The notes beneath the pieces were generated by a model that saw only the letters and a program-made list of their open reading frames with translations, did no database searches and was not told the origin of the DNA. From Actinomycetes bacterium (GTDB lineage: Bacteria > Actinomycetota > Actinomycetes > Mycobacteriales > Micromonosporaceae), in NCBI GenBank assembly GCA_021793335.1, contig JAJYSW010000006.1:1-29035 (forward strand): a DNA stretch of 29,035 nt. Reading direction: 5' to 3'. Each line of letters starts with the position of its first letter. Positions within the stretch are counted from its first letter, which is position 1. Position numbers and translations under genes: made by a program. This document shows positions 14,554-24,565 of the stretch, piece after piece.

Positions 14554-15423
14554 ATGAATTCACCGCGACCGAGGCAAACGCCATACCACCGAGACGGCGA
14601 TCTCGCCGAGGTGATCGACCTGCCCGCGAACGAGCTCGCGGGCGACCAGGCGAGCTGGCTCGGCCGAATCCAGGAACTCGACTCCCTCGCCGGGAAGATC
14701 GCGCTCGTGACCGGCGCGGGCGCCCCCGACGGGATCGGCTACGCCATCGCCACCCGGCTGCGGCTGCTCGGCGCCGCCGTGGCGGTCGTGTCCACCACCA
14801 AGCGCATCCACGAACGCGCCGGTGAGATCGACGCGGTCGGATTCGTCGCCGATCTGACCGACGAGGCCGAGGTCGGCGGGCTGGCCGACGCGGTCGTCGA
14901 GGCCGTCGGCGAGGTCGACATCGTCGTCAACAACGCCGGTCTCACCTCGAAGACCGATCCGGCCGTGGTCAAACCCGTCGCCCAACTGTCATATACGGAC
15001 TGGCAGACGGAGCTGGCCCGGAACCTCGACACCTCCTTCCTCGTCTCGCGCGCGTTCGTGCAGGGCATGGCCGAGCGCGGCTGGGGCCGCATCGTGAACG
15101 TCGCCGCCGCCGTCGGCGTCGTCAATGCCGTGCCCGCCGAGGCCGCCTACGCCGCCGCGAAGGCCGGTGTCACCGGCCTGACCAAGGCCATGGCCACCGA
15201 GGTCGTGGCGGACGGCGTGACGGTCAACGCGATCGCGCCGGGACTGATCCGCACCGGCTCCTCGACCGTTCCCGAACTCCAGCGCGGCCTCGACGGCCCC
15301 CTGGGGCGGCCCGGCACGCCCGAAGAAGTGGCCGCCGCCGCGGCGTTCTTCTGCGCGCCGTCGGCCTCCTATGTGACGGGCCAGACACTTGTGGTCGACG
15401 GGGGAGCCGGCATCAAGGCTTAG
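14554..15423 (+). CDS. Short-chain dehydrogenase/reductase with altered active site
   Basis: A 289-residue Rossmann-fold SDR related to FabG-like oxidoreductases. Nucleotide-binding TGAGAPDGIG (53-62), VVNNAGL (124-130), catalytic-type Tyr199 and Lys203 in AAYAAAKAG, and VNAIAPGLIRT are present. The catalytic serine, normally in NVSSxxG, is replaced: the sequence is NVAAAVG (182-188), with Ala185 at the expected Ser position. A 45-residue N-terminal extension (MNSPRPRQTPYHRDGDLAEVIDLPANEL...) precedes the SDR core and looks unlike a signal peptide. The substrate is unknown, and reduced or changed activity is possible. The ATG at 14554 has only a weak GAGAG upstream. The preceding 94 bases carry an 8-bp inverted repeat (14466-14473/14508-14515). 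Confidence 0.85.
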   Translation: MNSPRPRQTPYHRDGDLAEVIDLPANELAGDQASWLGRIQELDSLAGKIALVTGAGAPDGIGYAIATRLRLLGAAVAVVSTTKRIHERAGEIDAVGFVADLTDEAEVGGLADAVVEAVGEVDIVVNNAGLTSKTDPAVVKPVAQLSYTDWQTELARNLDTSFLVSRAFVQGMAERGWGRIVNVAAAVGVVNAVPAEAAYAAAKAGVTGLTKAMATEVVADGVTVNAIAPGLIRTGSSTVPELQRGLDGPLGRPGTPEEVAAAAAFFCAPSASYVTGQTLVVDGGAGIKA

Positions 15424-15481
15424 GCGTCCAACCGAAGACTCTCGTCCGCAACCTCGACATCGGTGCGGTCGTTAGTCCGGC

Positions 15482-16135
15482 ATGACCATGACTTCGGAAC
15501 GGACGCAGACGGCTATGGAAGCGGCATTCGACACCACCACCAGACCACCGAGAGGCCGTGTGAGCACGGGCCTGGTCCTGCTCATCGGCGGGTTCCTCGG
15601 CCTCGCGGCCGCATTCGACCTCACTTATGAGCGCATCGCCTCCCTGACCGATCCCGGTCACGTCATCTCGTGCGATTTCAACCCGGTCCTGTCGTGCGGC
15701 ACCGTCATGTCGACGGAGCAGGCGTCGGTGTTCGGCTTCCCCAATCCCGTCATCGGACTCATCGCGTTCCCGCTCGTGATCTTCACCGGCGTGCTGCTCT
15801 TGTCGCGCGTGCGCCTGCCCCGATGGATGCTCCTGGTCTTCAATCTCGGCGCGCTCGCCGGCCTCGCCTTCGTCTCCTGGCTGATCTTCCAGTCGGTGTA
15901 CAGGATCGGCGTGCTCTGCCCGTGGTGCATGGTCGTCTGGGCGGCGGTCCTGCCGGTCTTCTGGTTCACAACCGTCCACAATATCCGCAGTGGCGTCCTC
16001 CCGGTGGGGTCGGCATGGCGCGAACCGATCGAGGAGCTGCTGCGCTACCACTGGATCGGGCTCGCCGTCCTGTACGGCGCCGTCGTGGCGATCGTCGGCA
16101 CCGGGTTCTGGGACTACTGGTCCACGCTCATCTGA
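15482..16135 (+). CDS. Vitamin K epoxide reductase family membrane protein (VKOR)
   Basis: A 217-residue membrane protein with about five hydrophobic segments (30-49, 86-107, 116-138, 149-165, 190-208). The four redox cysteines are Cys64 and Cys72 in the extracytoplasmic loop (CDFNPVLSC) and the CPWC pair Cys146/Cys149. That spacing matches bacterial VKORs such as the M. tuberculosis one. Bacterial VKOR takes the place of DsbB: it reoxidises a DsbA-like partner and passes electrons to menaquinone, driving disulfide formation in exported proteins. No DsbA-like gene is in the window. The start is ATG 15482 or the ATG two codons later; no strong ribosome binding site separates them. It ends 9 bases from the convergent gene at 16145. 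Confidence 0.92.
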   Translation: MTMTSERTQTAMEAAFDTTTRPPRGRVSTGLVLLIGGFLGLAAAFDLTYERIASLTDPGHVISCDFNPVLSCGTVMSTEQASVFGFPNPVIGLIAFPLVIFTGVLLLSRVRLPRWMLLVFNLGALAGLAFVSWLIFQSVYRIGVLCPWCMVVWAAVLPVFWFTTVHNIRSGVLPVGSAWREPIEELLRYHWIGLAVLYGAVVAIVGTGFWDYWSTLI

Positions 16136-16144
16136 GCGGCCCGC

Positions 16145-17680
16145 TCACGCGAGCCGCTCACCGTTGACCGGCACGTCGAGCAGCTCGGGCCAACAGCGCC
16201 GGATCAGTTCCCGGAACACCGCCCCGGTGACCCGATCCTCCAGTGGTGCCGAGAGCAGCAGCCGGTAGACGAGACGAGCGTTGACCAAGACGAACGTGTC
16301 GAAGGCGATATCGCTCTCGGTCAGGTGAGCGTTCAACCACATCCCTGAGCGGTGCTCCCAGTAGAACAGGTCCATCGGGTCGTACAGCCGTTGCGCCGCA
16401 TCGAAGCCGGTGGCGGCCACGTATTCGGCGAAGGCCTCCCGTATCGGGGCGCTGTGCGATCGGCGTTTCGTCAGCAGCGACGCCATATAACCGGGCTTCA
16501 GCACCGTCGGCTGCTCGCGTTTGGAGCGGTAGAAGGCCCGGCCGATCTCGTAGAGGTTCGATCGCAGATGCAGGCCCCGTTCGGGGCTGTGATCGCGGTG
16601 CGCGGCCGCCAGCCCCGGGTAGCTGGACCGCGGTGAGTTGCGTTCCATGATCGAGCGCAGCGGCTCCGCCGGCTTATGGCTCTTGACCTCGATGCGGTGG
16701 TGGTTCAGGCCGAAGCGCCCGGCGAGGTCGGCGGCGATCGCGACATCGCGTTCGACCTCGTGCCTGGACGAGTACTGCAATTCCAGCGGGTCGTACGTGA
16801 AATAGACGAGATCGTCCGCGAACGGCCTGGTGAGCGCGAGGGTGGTGCGGCTGTCGAGCCCGGCGGTGAGCGAGACCTCCAGCCGGTCGGTCTCGGTGAG
16901 CGCGGCGAGCTGGCCGCGAAGCAGCGGCAGCACCGCGTCGACCACTTCGCCGGTGCCGCGCCGCTCCTGCTCCTCGCGCGGGAAGCAGCGCCGCGCCCCG
17001 CCCGCGACGAGATCGAGTTCGGTGTTCGGCGTCAGCATCACCACCCCGGCGAAGGGCGTCGCCCGACCGGGCAGGGCGTACGCGTGCTCGGTCTCGCGCA
17101 GCCGTTCGGGGTCGGGGAACGCCGACGGCCCCGCGCCGATGTGCTCGGCGACGAGGCCGGCGTGCGAGGCGGCGCAAGGCGAGGACGCGTCGGTCTCGTA
17201 GAACACCGCGCGCATGCCGGCGGCGTCCGTTTGGGCGAACGCCGAATGCTCGTCCCCGTCGATGACGACATAGCGGCCCGAAAGCGCGTCGATGCGGTCG
17301 AGCAGCGCCTCGCGGCCGCGAAGACGGGCCTGCAGAAGCGCCGATGCGATCGCGGCGGTATCGGTCGAACGGTCGCCGAGGTCGATCGCGCGCCCGAGGA
17401 GGGCCACCCATGACGTGCCGATGCCGGCCACGGCGATCGATGTCCGCGGATCCCAGGACAGCCACCGGCCGCCGAGCCGTTTGCGACGCCAGTGCGCGAC
17501 GGGCGGCCGGTGCGCGTGGGCGGTGAGCAGGAAGCCGCGCGCCCACAGCAGATCCGAGCAGTCGCCTCGCCACGGCAGGTCCTCCTCCCGGACCGCGGGC
17601 TCCGACCAGGTCCCGCCGTCGGAGGGGGCCGTTCCAGTCCGGACCCAGGTCAGCAGTCGGTCGCGTATGGAGCGCGGCAT
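16145..17680 (-). CDS. Asparagine-synthetase-like protein (ATP-pyrophosphatase family)
   Basis: A 511-residue protein. The C-terminal half is an asparagine-synthase-type domain with the pyrophosphate loop SLTAGLDSR (270-278). The N-terminal half resembles a degenerate glutaminase (GATase-like) domain, with ALSGRYVVIDGDEHSAFAQTDAAGMRAVFY (132-161). There is no Cys at position 2, so it cannot use glutamine like AsnB. Relatives sit in surface-polysaccharide or natural-product clusters and form amides or similar bonds; the substrate here is unknown. The ATG at 17680 has AAAGG eight bases upstream; open frame continues further upstream without homology. It lies 101 bases after the sulfurylase/APS-kinase gene on the same strand, so the two may share a transcript. 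Confidence 0.85.
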   Translation of the reverse strand: MPRSIRDRLLTWVRTGTAPSDGGTWSEPAVREEDLPWRGDCSDLLWARGFLLTAHAHRPPVAHWRRKRLGGRWLSWDPRTSIAVAGIGTSWVALLGRAIDLGDRSTDTAAIASALLQARLRGREALLDRIDALSGRYVVIDGDEHSAFAQTDAAGMRAVFYETDASSPCAASHAGLVAEHIGAGPSAFPDPERLRETEHAYALPGRATPFAGVVMLTPNTELDLVAGGARRCFPREEQERRGTGEVVDAVLPLLRGQLAALTETDRLEVSLTAGLDSRTTLALTRPFADDLVYFTYDPLELQYSSRHEVERDVAIAADLAGRFGLNHHRIEVKSHKPAEPLRSIMERNSPRSSYPGLAAAHRDHSPERGLHLRSNLYEIGRAFYRSKREQPTVLKPGYMASLLTKRRSHSAPIREAFAEYVAATGFDAAQRLYDPMDLFYWEHRSGMWLNAHLTESDIAFDTFVLVNARLVYRLLLSAPLEDRVTGAVFRELIRRCWPELLDVPVNGERLA

Positions 17681-17781
17681 CGTCGGCCTTTCGGTCGGCG
17701 GGCTGAAAGTGCATCGCGTGTCGATGGTAGAGCGATGACATCGCCCCCGTCGTCCATTTCGCATGCCCGGCCCGGGCGCCG

Positions 17782-19326
17782 TCAGGCGAGCTTGAGCCCG
17801 ATCGGTTCCAGCCAGCCGCCCTCGGTGAGATATTCGATGACCTGCTCGACCGCCTCGCCGACGGTGATGCGACTCGTGTCGATCGTCAGTTCGGCGTGCG
17901 GCGGCTCCTCGTACGGGGCGGAGATGCCGGTGAACTCGGGGATCTGCCCGGCACGGGCCTTGGCGTACAGCCCTTTGCGGTCCCGCGCCTCGCACACCTC
18001 CAGCGGCGTGCTGACGTGGACGAGCACGAAGTCCGAACCGGCGGCCTCGGCCATGCGCCTGGCCTCGGCTCGGTCCTCCTCGTACGGCGCGATCGGCGCG
18101 GCCATCCCGATGCCGCCGTGGCGCGCCACCTCGGAGGCCACGTAGCCGATGCGACGGATGTTCATCGACCGGTCGGCCTTGGAGAATCCCAGACCGCTGG
18201 AGAGCACGCGCCGCACCACGTCGCCGTCGAACAGTGAGACGGTGCGGGTGCCCTCCTCCAACAGCGCCTCGTAGACCCCGCGTGAGATCGTCGATTTTCC
18301 GGAACCGGACAGCCCCGTGAAGAACAGCACCAGGCCCCGCTTGCGCCGCGGCGGGCGGGCCTTGCGGAGCTCGGCGGCGACGCTCGGCGGCGTGTGCCAC
18401 TCGGGCAGTCCGAACCCGCGGTCGAGCATGTCGGCGATCTCGGCGTCGGACAGGGCCGTGCGCCGGAACGGCGGCTCGATGTCCTCGACGGGCCGCCACT
18501 GTCCGTCGCGCGTGTCGTAGGCCAGGTCGCGCGGCACCATCGCGCGGATGCCGTCGCCGCCGGCGAGCCCCTCGGGACCGGTCATGATGTGCGTGGCCCC
18601 GTAGGCGGCGGCGACCTTCGCGGTCAGCAGGCCGTCGCGGAGGCGGTCGCCGCGCTTGGACAGCGGCACGGTCAGCACGGTCGCGGTCGGCAGCCGGTCC
18701 TTGGCGGCCAGGACGCTGCGCACCAGCGCGGCGGTGGGCAGCCGCAACGCGGTGCCGCCGTTGATCTCGTCGCCGGTGGGGATCATGACCAGGACGTGCG
18801 CGGCGAGGTTGTGTGCGGCGCGGGCCAGCTGCGCGAGTTGCGGGCGATGCAGCGGCCGGTCGGCGACCAGCGCCAGCACGCGCTTCTTGGTGTAGGTGGT
18901 CTTCGCCTGTTCGGGCGTGGCGCGCAGGCCGATGAACACGCCGTGGGCGGCGTCCGCGATGCGCCGGACCGGCCCGCCGACTCGGACGATGTCGGGCCCG
19001 AGCGGGTCGAGCGTGTGACATTCGACGGCCGCCACCGGGGCCCCCTCGGGGTCGGTGATGCGCAGCACGCGGCGTTTGCGGTCGGGGCTGTCGAGTGCGG
19101 CGGCGAGATCGACGGGCACGTCGAGTGTGACCGGTACCGGCCAGGCCGTGCCGTCGCTCAGCGTGCCGGTCCGGGTGACGTGCCGGGCCTCCGCCTCGCT
19201 CATGAAGCCCTGCAAAGGATCGTACGCACCGTAGAGCAGCAGTTCGAGATCGGCCAGTTCGTGGGGGAGCGGAGTATGGCTCGGCGCCTCGGCGAGGACC
19301 TCGTCGGGCAGTACCCAGTCAGACAT
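17782..19326 (-). CDS. Degenerate ATP-sulfurylase domain fused to APS kinase
   Basis: A 514-residue two-domain protein. The C-terminal part (about 328-505) is adenylylsulfate kinase, which makes PAPS from APS and ATP: P-loop GLSGSGKST (338-346), FDGDVVRRVLSSGLGFSKADR (366-386), NIRRIGYVASEVARHGG and APYEEDRAEAR. The N-terminal part (1-310) has the ATP-sulfurylase layout, LLLYGAYDPLQGFMSEAEA (29-47) then GATHIMTGPEG. The catalytic QxRNPxH motif, however, reads VADRPLH (154-160), the HPLxGxxKxGD loop reads MIPTGDEINGG, and GRDHAG reads GPEGLAG. It is therefore probably an inactive or altered sulfurylase. The ATG at 19326 begins at the usual sulfurylase N-terminus and has AAGGGA about 13 bases upstream. 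PAPS production for sulfation is the likely role. Confidence 0.85.
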   Translation of the reverse strand: MSDWVLPDEVLAEAPSHTPLPHELADLELLLYGAYDPLQGFMSEAEARHVTRTGTLSDGTAWPVPVTLDVPVDLAAALDSPDRKRRVLRITDPEGAPVAAVECHTLDPLGPDIVRVGGPVRRIADAAHGVFIGLRATPEQAKTTYTKKRVLALVADRPLHRPQLAQLARAAHNLAAHVLVMIPTGDEINGGTALRLPTAALVRSVLAAKDRLPTATVLTVPLSKRGDRLRDGLLTAKVAAAYGATHIMTGPEGLAGGDGIRAMVPRDLAYDTRDGQWRPVEDIEPPFRRTALSDAEIADMLDRGFGLPEWHTPPSVAAELRKARPPRRKRGLVLFFTGLSGSGKSTISRGVYEALLEEGTRTVSLFDGDVVRRVLSSGLGFSKADRSMNIRRIGYVASEVARHGGIGMAAPIAPYEEDRAEARRMAEAAGSDFVLVHVSTPLEVCEARDRKGLYAKARAGQIPEFTGISAPYEEPPHAELTIDTSRITVGEAVEQVIEYLTEGGWLEPIGLKLA

Positions 19327-19530
19327 CGTTGGTCGCGATCCCTTCGCGTGCTCGGGCGGCGGTGCGGCGTCGGCCGGTTCCGGTGGTGGCACCAGGGTAT
19401 TCCACCGCTTCGCCGAGCACCGCACCCGATGCGCGGGAACGCGGGCGGTCGCGGGCGCCGCCACCGGCGCGGACGCCTTCGCCGTCCCGCATCGCGGGCC
19501 GAGGCGGTGACGCGGCCGTGGCCGGTGCGT

Positions 19531-19536
19531 TACGCT
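19531..19536 (+). promoter_or_regulatory. Candidate -10 (TACGCT) for ppc
   Basis: TACGCT fits TANNNT. The GTGACG at 19507-19512 is a loose -35 with a long 18-base spacer. Weak on its own. Confidence 0.3.
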
Positions 19537-19605
19537 GACAGCGCCAATCTACGGCTCGTGAGCGTCGCCGCAGGAAGGCCAAAAGACCTACGGCCGGCAA
19601 ATGTC

Positions 19606-19626
19606 GCCGTGGAGCCGGTCCACGGC
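19606..19626 (+). other. Perfect hairpin in the ppc leader
   Basis: An 8-bp stem, GCCGTGGA and TCCACGGC, with a 5-base loop lies about 155 bases upstream of the ppc ATG. No U-run follows, so a simple terminator is unlikely. It is the best-formed structure in the leader. Confidence 0.45.
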
Positions 19627-19779
19627 TCTGAAAGCGCCGTCATGAGGAGCGAACCGGCTCGCGGACTGCGCGGCGGAGCCCGGTGCGATCGGCAGTAGTG
19701 CAGCAGTGACCGCGGACATCGGCGTCGGCGCGAGCGGCCCCGGGCTCGGGGTTTGCCCAACCCATCAACGGAGAACTCC

Positions 19780-22536
<2,757 letters not shown>

Positions 22537-22537
22537 C

Positions 22538-23416
22538 TCAGACGCCGCTCGCCGAGGCGGCCTTGTCCTCCTCGGCGACGTGGCGTTCATGCTGTCCGCA
22601 GGCCAGCTCCCACAGCGTGCGGAGGTCGGCCGCGGACAGCGCGAGTCCGAAGTCCCCGCCGAGCAGCGCGGCGAACTCCTCGGCCTCCTCGATCAGACGC
22701 ACCGACCGCCCCTCGGGCAGCGCCGGGTCGTAGACGGTGAAGGTGCGCGCCCGCAGCACGGCGGTGGCCCGCGCGCCGGGCCGCTGGACCGTCAGCGTCT
22801 TGACGAACGGCGAGTCCGGTGCGGTGGACAGTTCGCGGCATTTCGACTCGAAATCGCCGATGGCCCTGGCGGCCGTCTCGAAGTCGACCGACAGGTCCTG
22901 GACGCGCGGGTCGATCGAGCAGCGCCACCGGTCCGCGCCACCGGGGGCGCCGTCGATGCGCCACAGTCCGAAATTGAACACCCCCACCCGGTGGCTGCCT
23001 TCGCGCAGCGGCAGCGGGTCGCGGAACCCCACGCCCAGACCCACGTCCGCGAGGTACTCGCCGCGCCCGGCACGCACCAGCAGCGGCAGGTGGTTGAACC
23101 AGTTGTCGTCGCCGGCGGTGGCGCGGGCGACTCCGCCCAGGACGCGGCGGACATTGAAACCGACGGCCTCCAGGGCCAAGGCCAGCATGTGGTTCTGCTC
23201 GTAGCAGAAGCCGCCTCGCCGTTCGACCACGATCTTCTCGAACAGCGCGTCCGCGTCCAGGCGTATCGGCCGCCCCAGCTGGATCGCGAGGTTCTCGTAC
23301 GGGACGGTGTCGATGTGGGCGCGATGAATGCGGATCAGCGCGTCCGCCGTGGGGCGCCTCGGCCGTGCGAGCCCGATCCGCTGCAGATAGGCGTCGAGCT
23401 GGGAGGTGCTGAACAC
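22538..23416 (-). CDS. nat: Arylamine N-acetyltransferase
   Basis: A 292-residue member of the NAT family, which transfers acetyl (or propionyl) from acyl-CoA to arylamines or hydrazides. The catalytic triad is visible: Cys71 in RRGGFCYEQN, His109 in NWFNHLPLLV and Asp124 in LADVGLGVGFRDPLPL. The N-terminal YLQRIGL and HRAHIDTVPYENLAI (about 31-45) are also typical. Length is normal. The GTG start at 23416 has no ribosome binding site but has TAGGGT six bases upstream, so the mRNA is probably leaderless. In mycobacteria the enzyme is tied to sterol catabolism, but no such genes are here; the homologous enzymes also acetylate isoniazid. It converges on ppc with a one-base gap. Confidence 0.93.
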   Translation of the reverse strand: MFSTSQLDAYLQRIGLARPRRPTADALIRIHRAHIDTVPYENLAIQLGRPIRLDADALFEKIVVERRGGFCYEQNHMLALALEAVGFNVRRVLGGVARATAGDDNWFNHLPLLVRAGRGEYLADVGLGVGFRDPLPLREGSHRVGVFNFGLWRIDGAPGGADRWRCSIDPRVQDLSVDFETAARAIGDFESKCRELSTAPDSPFVKTLTVQRPGARATAVLRARTFTVYDPALPEGRSVRLIEEAEEFAALLGGDFGLALSAADLRTLWELACGQHERHVAEEDKAASASGV

Positions 23417-23422
23417 GCCTCG

Positions 23423-23428
23423 ACCCTA
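23423..23428 (-). promoter_or_regulatory. -10 (TAGGGT) of a probable leaderless nat promoter
   Basis: TAGGGT on the minus strand, six bases (CGAGGC), then the GTG start. Same spacing as the dapD and mrp promoters. Confidence 0.5.
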
Positions 23429-23438
23429 TCGTGGGCGT

Positions 23439-23519
23439 GTCGCATCATCGACATGGATTTGGAATGTGCCGGCCGCCGTGGCCGATCCCTTTGCGGCGGT
23501 GTGGCATAGTCGCATCATC
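23439..23519 (+). repeat. Two copies of GTCGCATCATC upstream of the DUF457-type gene
   Basis: The 11-mer GTCGCATCATC occurs at 23439-23449 and 23509-23519, 70 bp apart, in the nat/DUF457 gap. The second copy lies about 40 bases before the ATG at 23558. It may be a regulator binding site or chance. Confidence 0.3.
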
Positions 23520-23557
23520 CTCTCCCCGGAACCGCCTCGTTGAAGGAGACCTCACCA

Positions 23558-24400
23558 ATGGTCATGGGCCCCACCCACGCCATGTCCGGCGCTGCTCTGT
23601 GGCTGGTCGGATCGGCCGTCGCCACCGCGGCGTTCGGCATCGACCAGTCCTCCGCCGAGCTCGTCGTCGGCACCATCGCCGTATCCGGTGCGGCGCTGTA
23701 CCCCGACATCGACTGCGCCGGCAAGGTGACCGAGAACAAGGGCGGGTCCACCGTGGCGCGCTCCTTCGGCGTCGCCTCCCTGTTCGTCGCCGAATGCGTC
23801 GAGCGTCTGTGCTATTGGTTCTACCTGCTCACCAAGACCAAAAAGGATAAGAAACGCAAGAACGGGCACCGGACCTTCACCCATACCGCCGTCCACGCCC
23901 TACTCGTCGGCCTCGGCGTCGGACTACTGGCCGCCAAGTTCGGCAAACCGGCGGTCATCGCGATCCTGTTCATCCTCACCGGGTTCGCCGTCCGAGGACT
24001 GCTGCCGACCGCGGTGAACAAGAAGGGCTGGCTCATCACCACCGGGGTCGCCCTGGCCTCCTCCTACGGCATGTACCACCTGCTGCCGGAGAACCGCTCC
24101 TACTGGATCCTCGGCCTGGCCATGGGCCTGGGCTGCTTCATCCACATCCTCGGCGACATGATCACCAAGATGGGATCGCCCCTGCTGTTCCCCATCCCGA
24201 TCAAGAAGCGCGTCTGGGCCGACCTCGGCCTGCCCCGGGACATCGCGCTCCGCGCCGGAGGCAAGGGCGAGAACCGTGTGCTCCTGCCGATCCTCACCGG
24301 CGTCGTCGTCCTCGGCATGTTCTACAACCTTCCCGAGGTACAGGAACTGATCTTCGGCAGCCCCGTCACCGAGACGGTCATCGACGCCGAGACCCGATAG
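23558..24400 (+). CDS. Membrane-bound DUF457/YdjM-type metal-dependent hydrolase
   Basis: A 280-residue membrane protein of the YdjM/LexA-regulated inner-membrane hydrolase family (DUF457). The putative metal ligands are PTHAMSG near the start, YPDID (about 49-53), HRTFTHTAVHALLVG (about 103-117) and CFIHILGDMITKMGSPLLFP (about 193-212), with hydrophobic helices between them. The physiological substrate is unknown; members are thought to act on phospholipid or other phosphate esters because of the phospholipase-C-like metal motif. The ATG at 23558 is fixed by AAGGAG nine bases upstream. A basic linker KTKKDKKRKNGHR precedes the conserved HRTFTH. Divergent from nat, and followed by mfd 165 bases downstream. 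Confidence 0.85.
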   Translation: MVMGPTHAMSGAALWLVGSAVATAAFGIDQSSAELVVGTIAVSGAALYPDIDCAGKVTENKGGSTVARSFGVASLFVAECVERLCYWFYLLTKTKKDKKRKNGHRTFTHTAVHALLVGLGVGLLAAKFGKPAVIAILFILTGFAVRGLLPTAVNKKGWLITTGVALASSYGMYHLLPENRSYWILGLAMGLGCFIHILGDMITKMGSPLLFPIPIKKRVWADLGLPRDIALRAGGKGENRVLLPILTGVVVLGMFYNLPEVQELIFGSPVTETVIDAETR

Positions 24401-24477
24401 CGCGGCCGGAGGTGAACGCCGACCGCAGCACCGGAGGGACCGGGGTGCAGCTCGCGGAGTCGGCCGCGGCCACGGGG

Positions 24478-24483
24478 TAGAAT
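24478..24483 (+). promoter_or_regulatory. Candidate -10 (TAGAAT) for mfd
   Basis: TAGAAT is close to the consensus -10 and would start the mfd transcript near 24490, giving a leader of about 75 bases. No clear -35 is seen. Confidence 0.45.
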
Positions 24484-24492
24484 CGACCGGTT

Positions 24493-24525
24493 GCCGGTAC
24501 CGCGCCCCCGTGGCGCGGCACCGGC
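24493..24525 (+). other. Strong hairpin in the mfd leader (attenuator or terminator)
   Basis: GCCGGTACCGCGCC pairs with GGCGCGGCACCGGC: 13 base pairs, one A/C mismatch and a 5-base loop (CCCGT). It lies just after the predicted transcript start of mfd, 41 bases before the ATG. CTGTCAGC follows, with no U-run. It could end the transcript from the gene at 23558 or regulate mfd read-through. Confidence 0.55.
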
Positions 24526-24565
24526 CTGTCAGCGTGCCCGAAACACCCGGTTTGGGAGTTCCCGA

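Larger units (their letters stand above)
19327..19779 (+). other. 453-base gap: ppc promoter region and structured leader
   Basis: This gap separates the divergent APS-kinase and ppc genes and contains no convincing gene. TACGCT at 19531-19536 is a -10 candidate. The transcript would carry a leader of about 240 bases, far longer than others here. It includes two hairpins: GCCGCAGG/CCTACGGC (19567-19594, one mismatch) and GCCGTGGA-GCCGG-TCCACGGC (19606-19626, perfect 8 bp). It does not match a riboswitch consensus I know. Confidence 0.4.

Noticed and set aside
17681..19021. Upstream extension of the asparagine-synthetase-like frame to 958 codons
   Set aside because: The extra part is an Arg-rich out-of-frame reading of the APS-kinase gene; the real start at 17680 has its own ribosome binding site.
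24411..24480. 22-codon GTG frame between the DUF457-type gene and mfd
   Set aside because: The GGAG is too close to the GTG, and the translation is low complexity.
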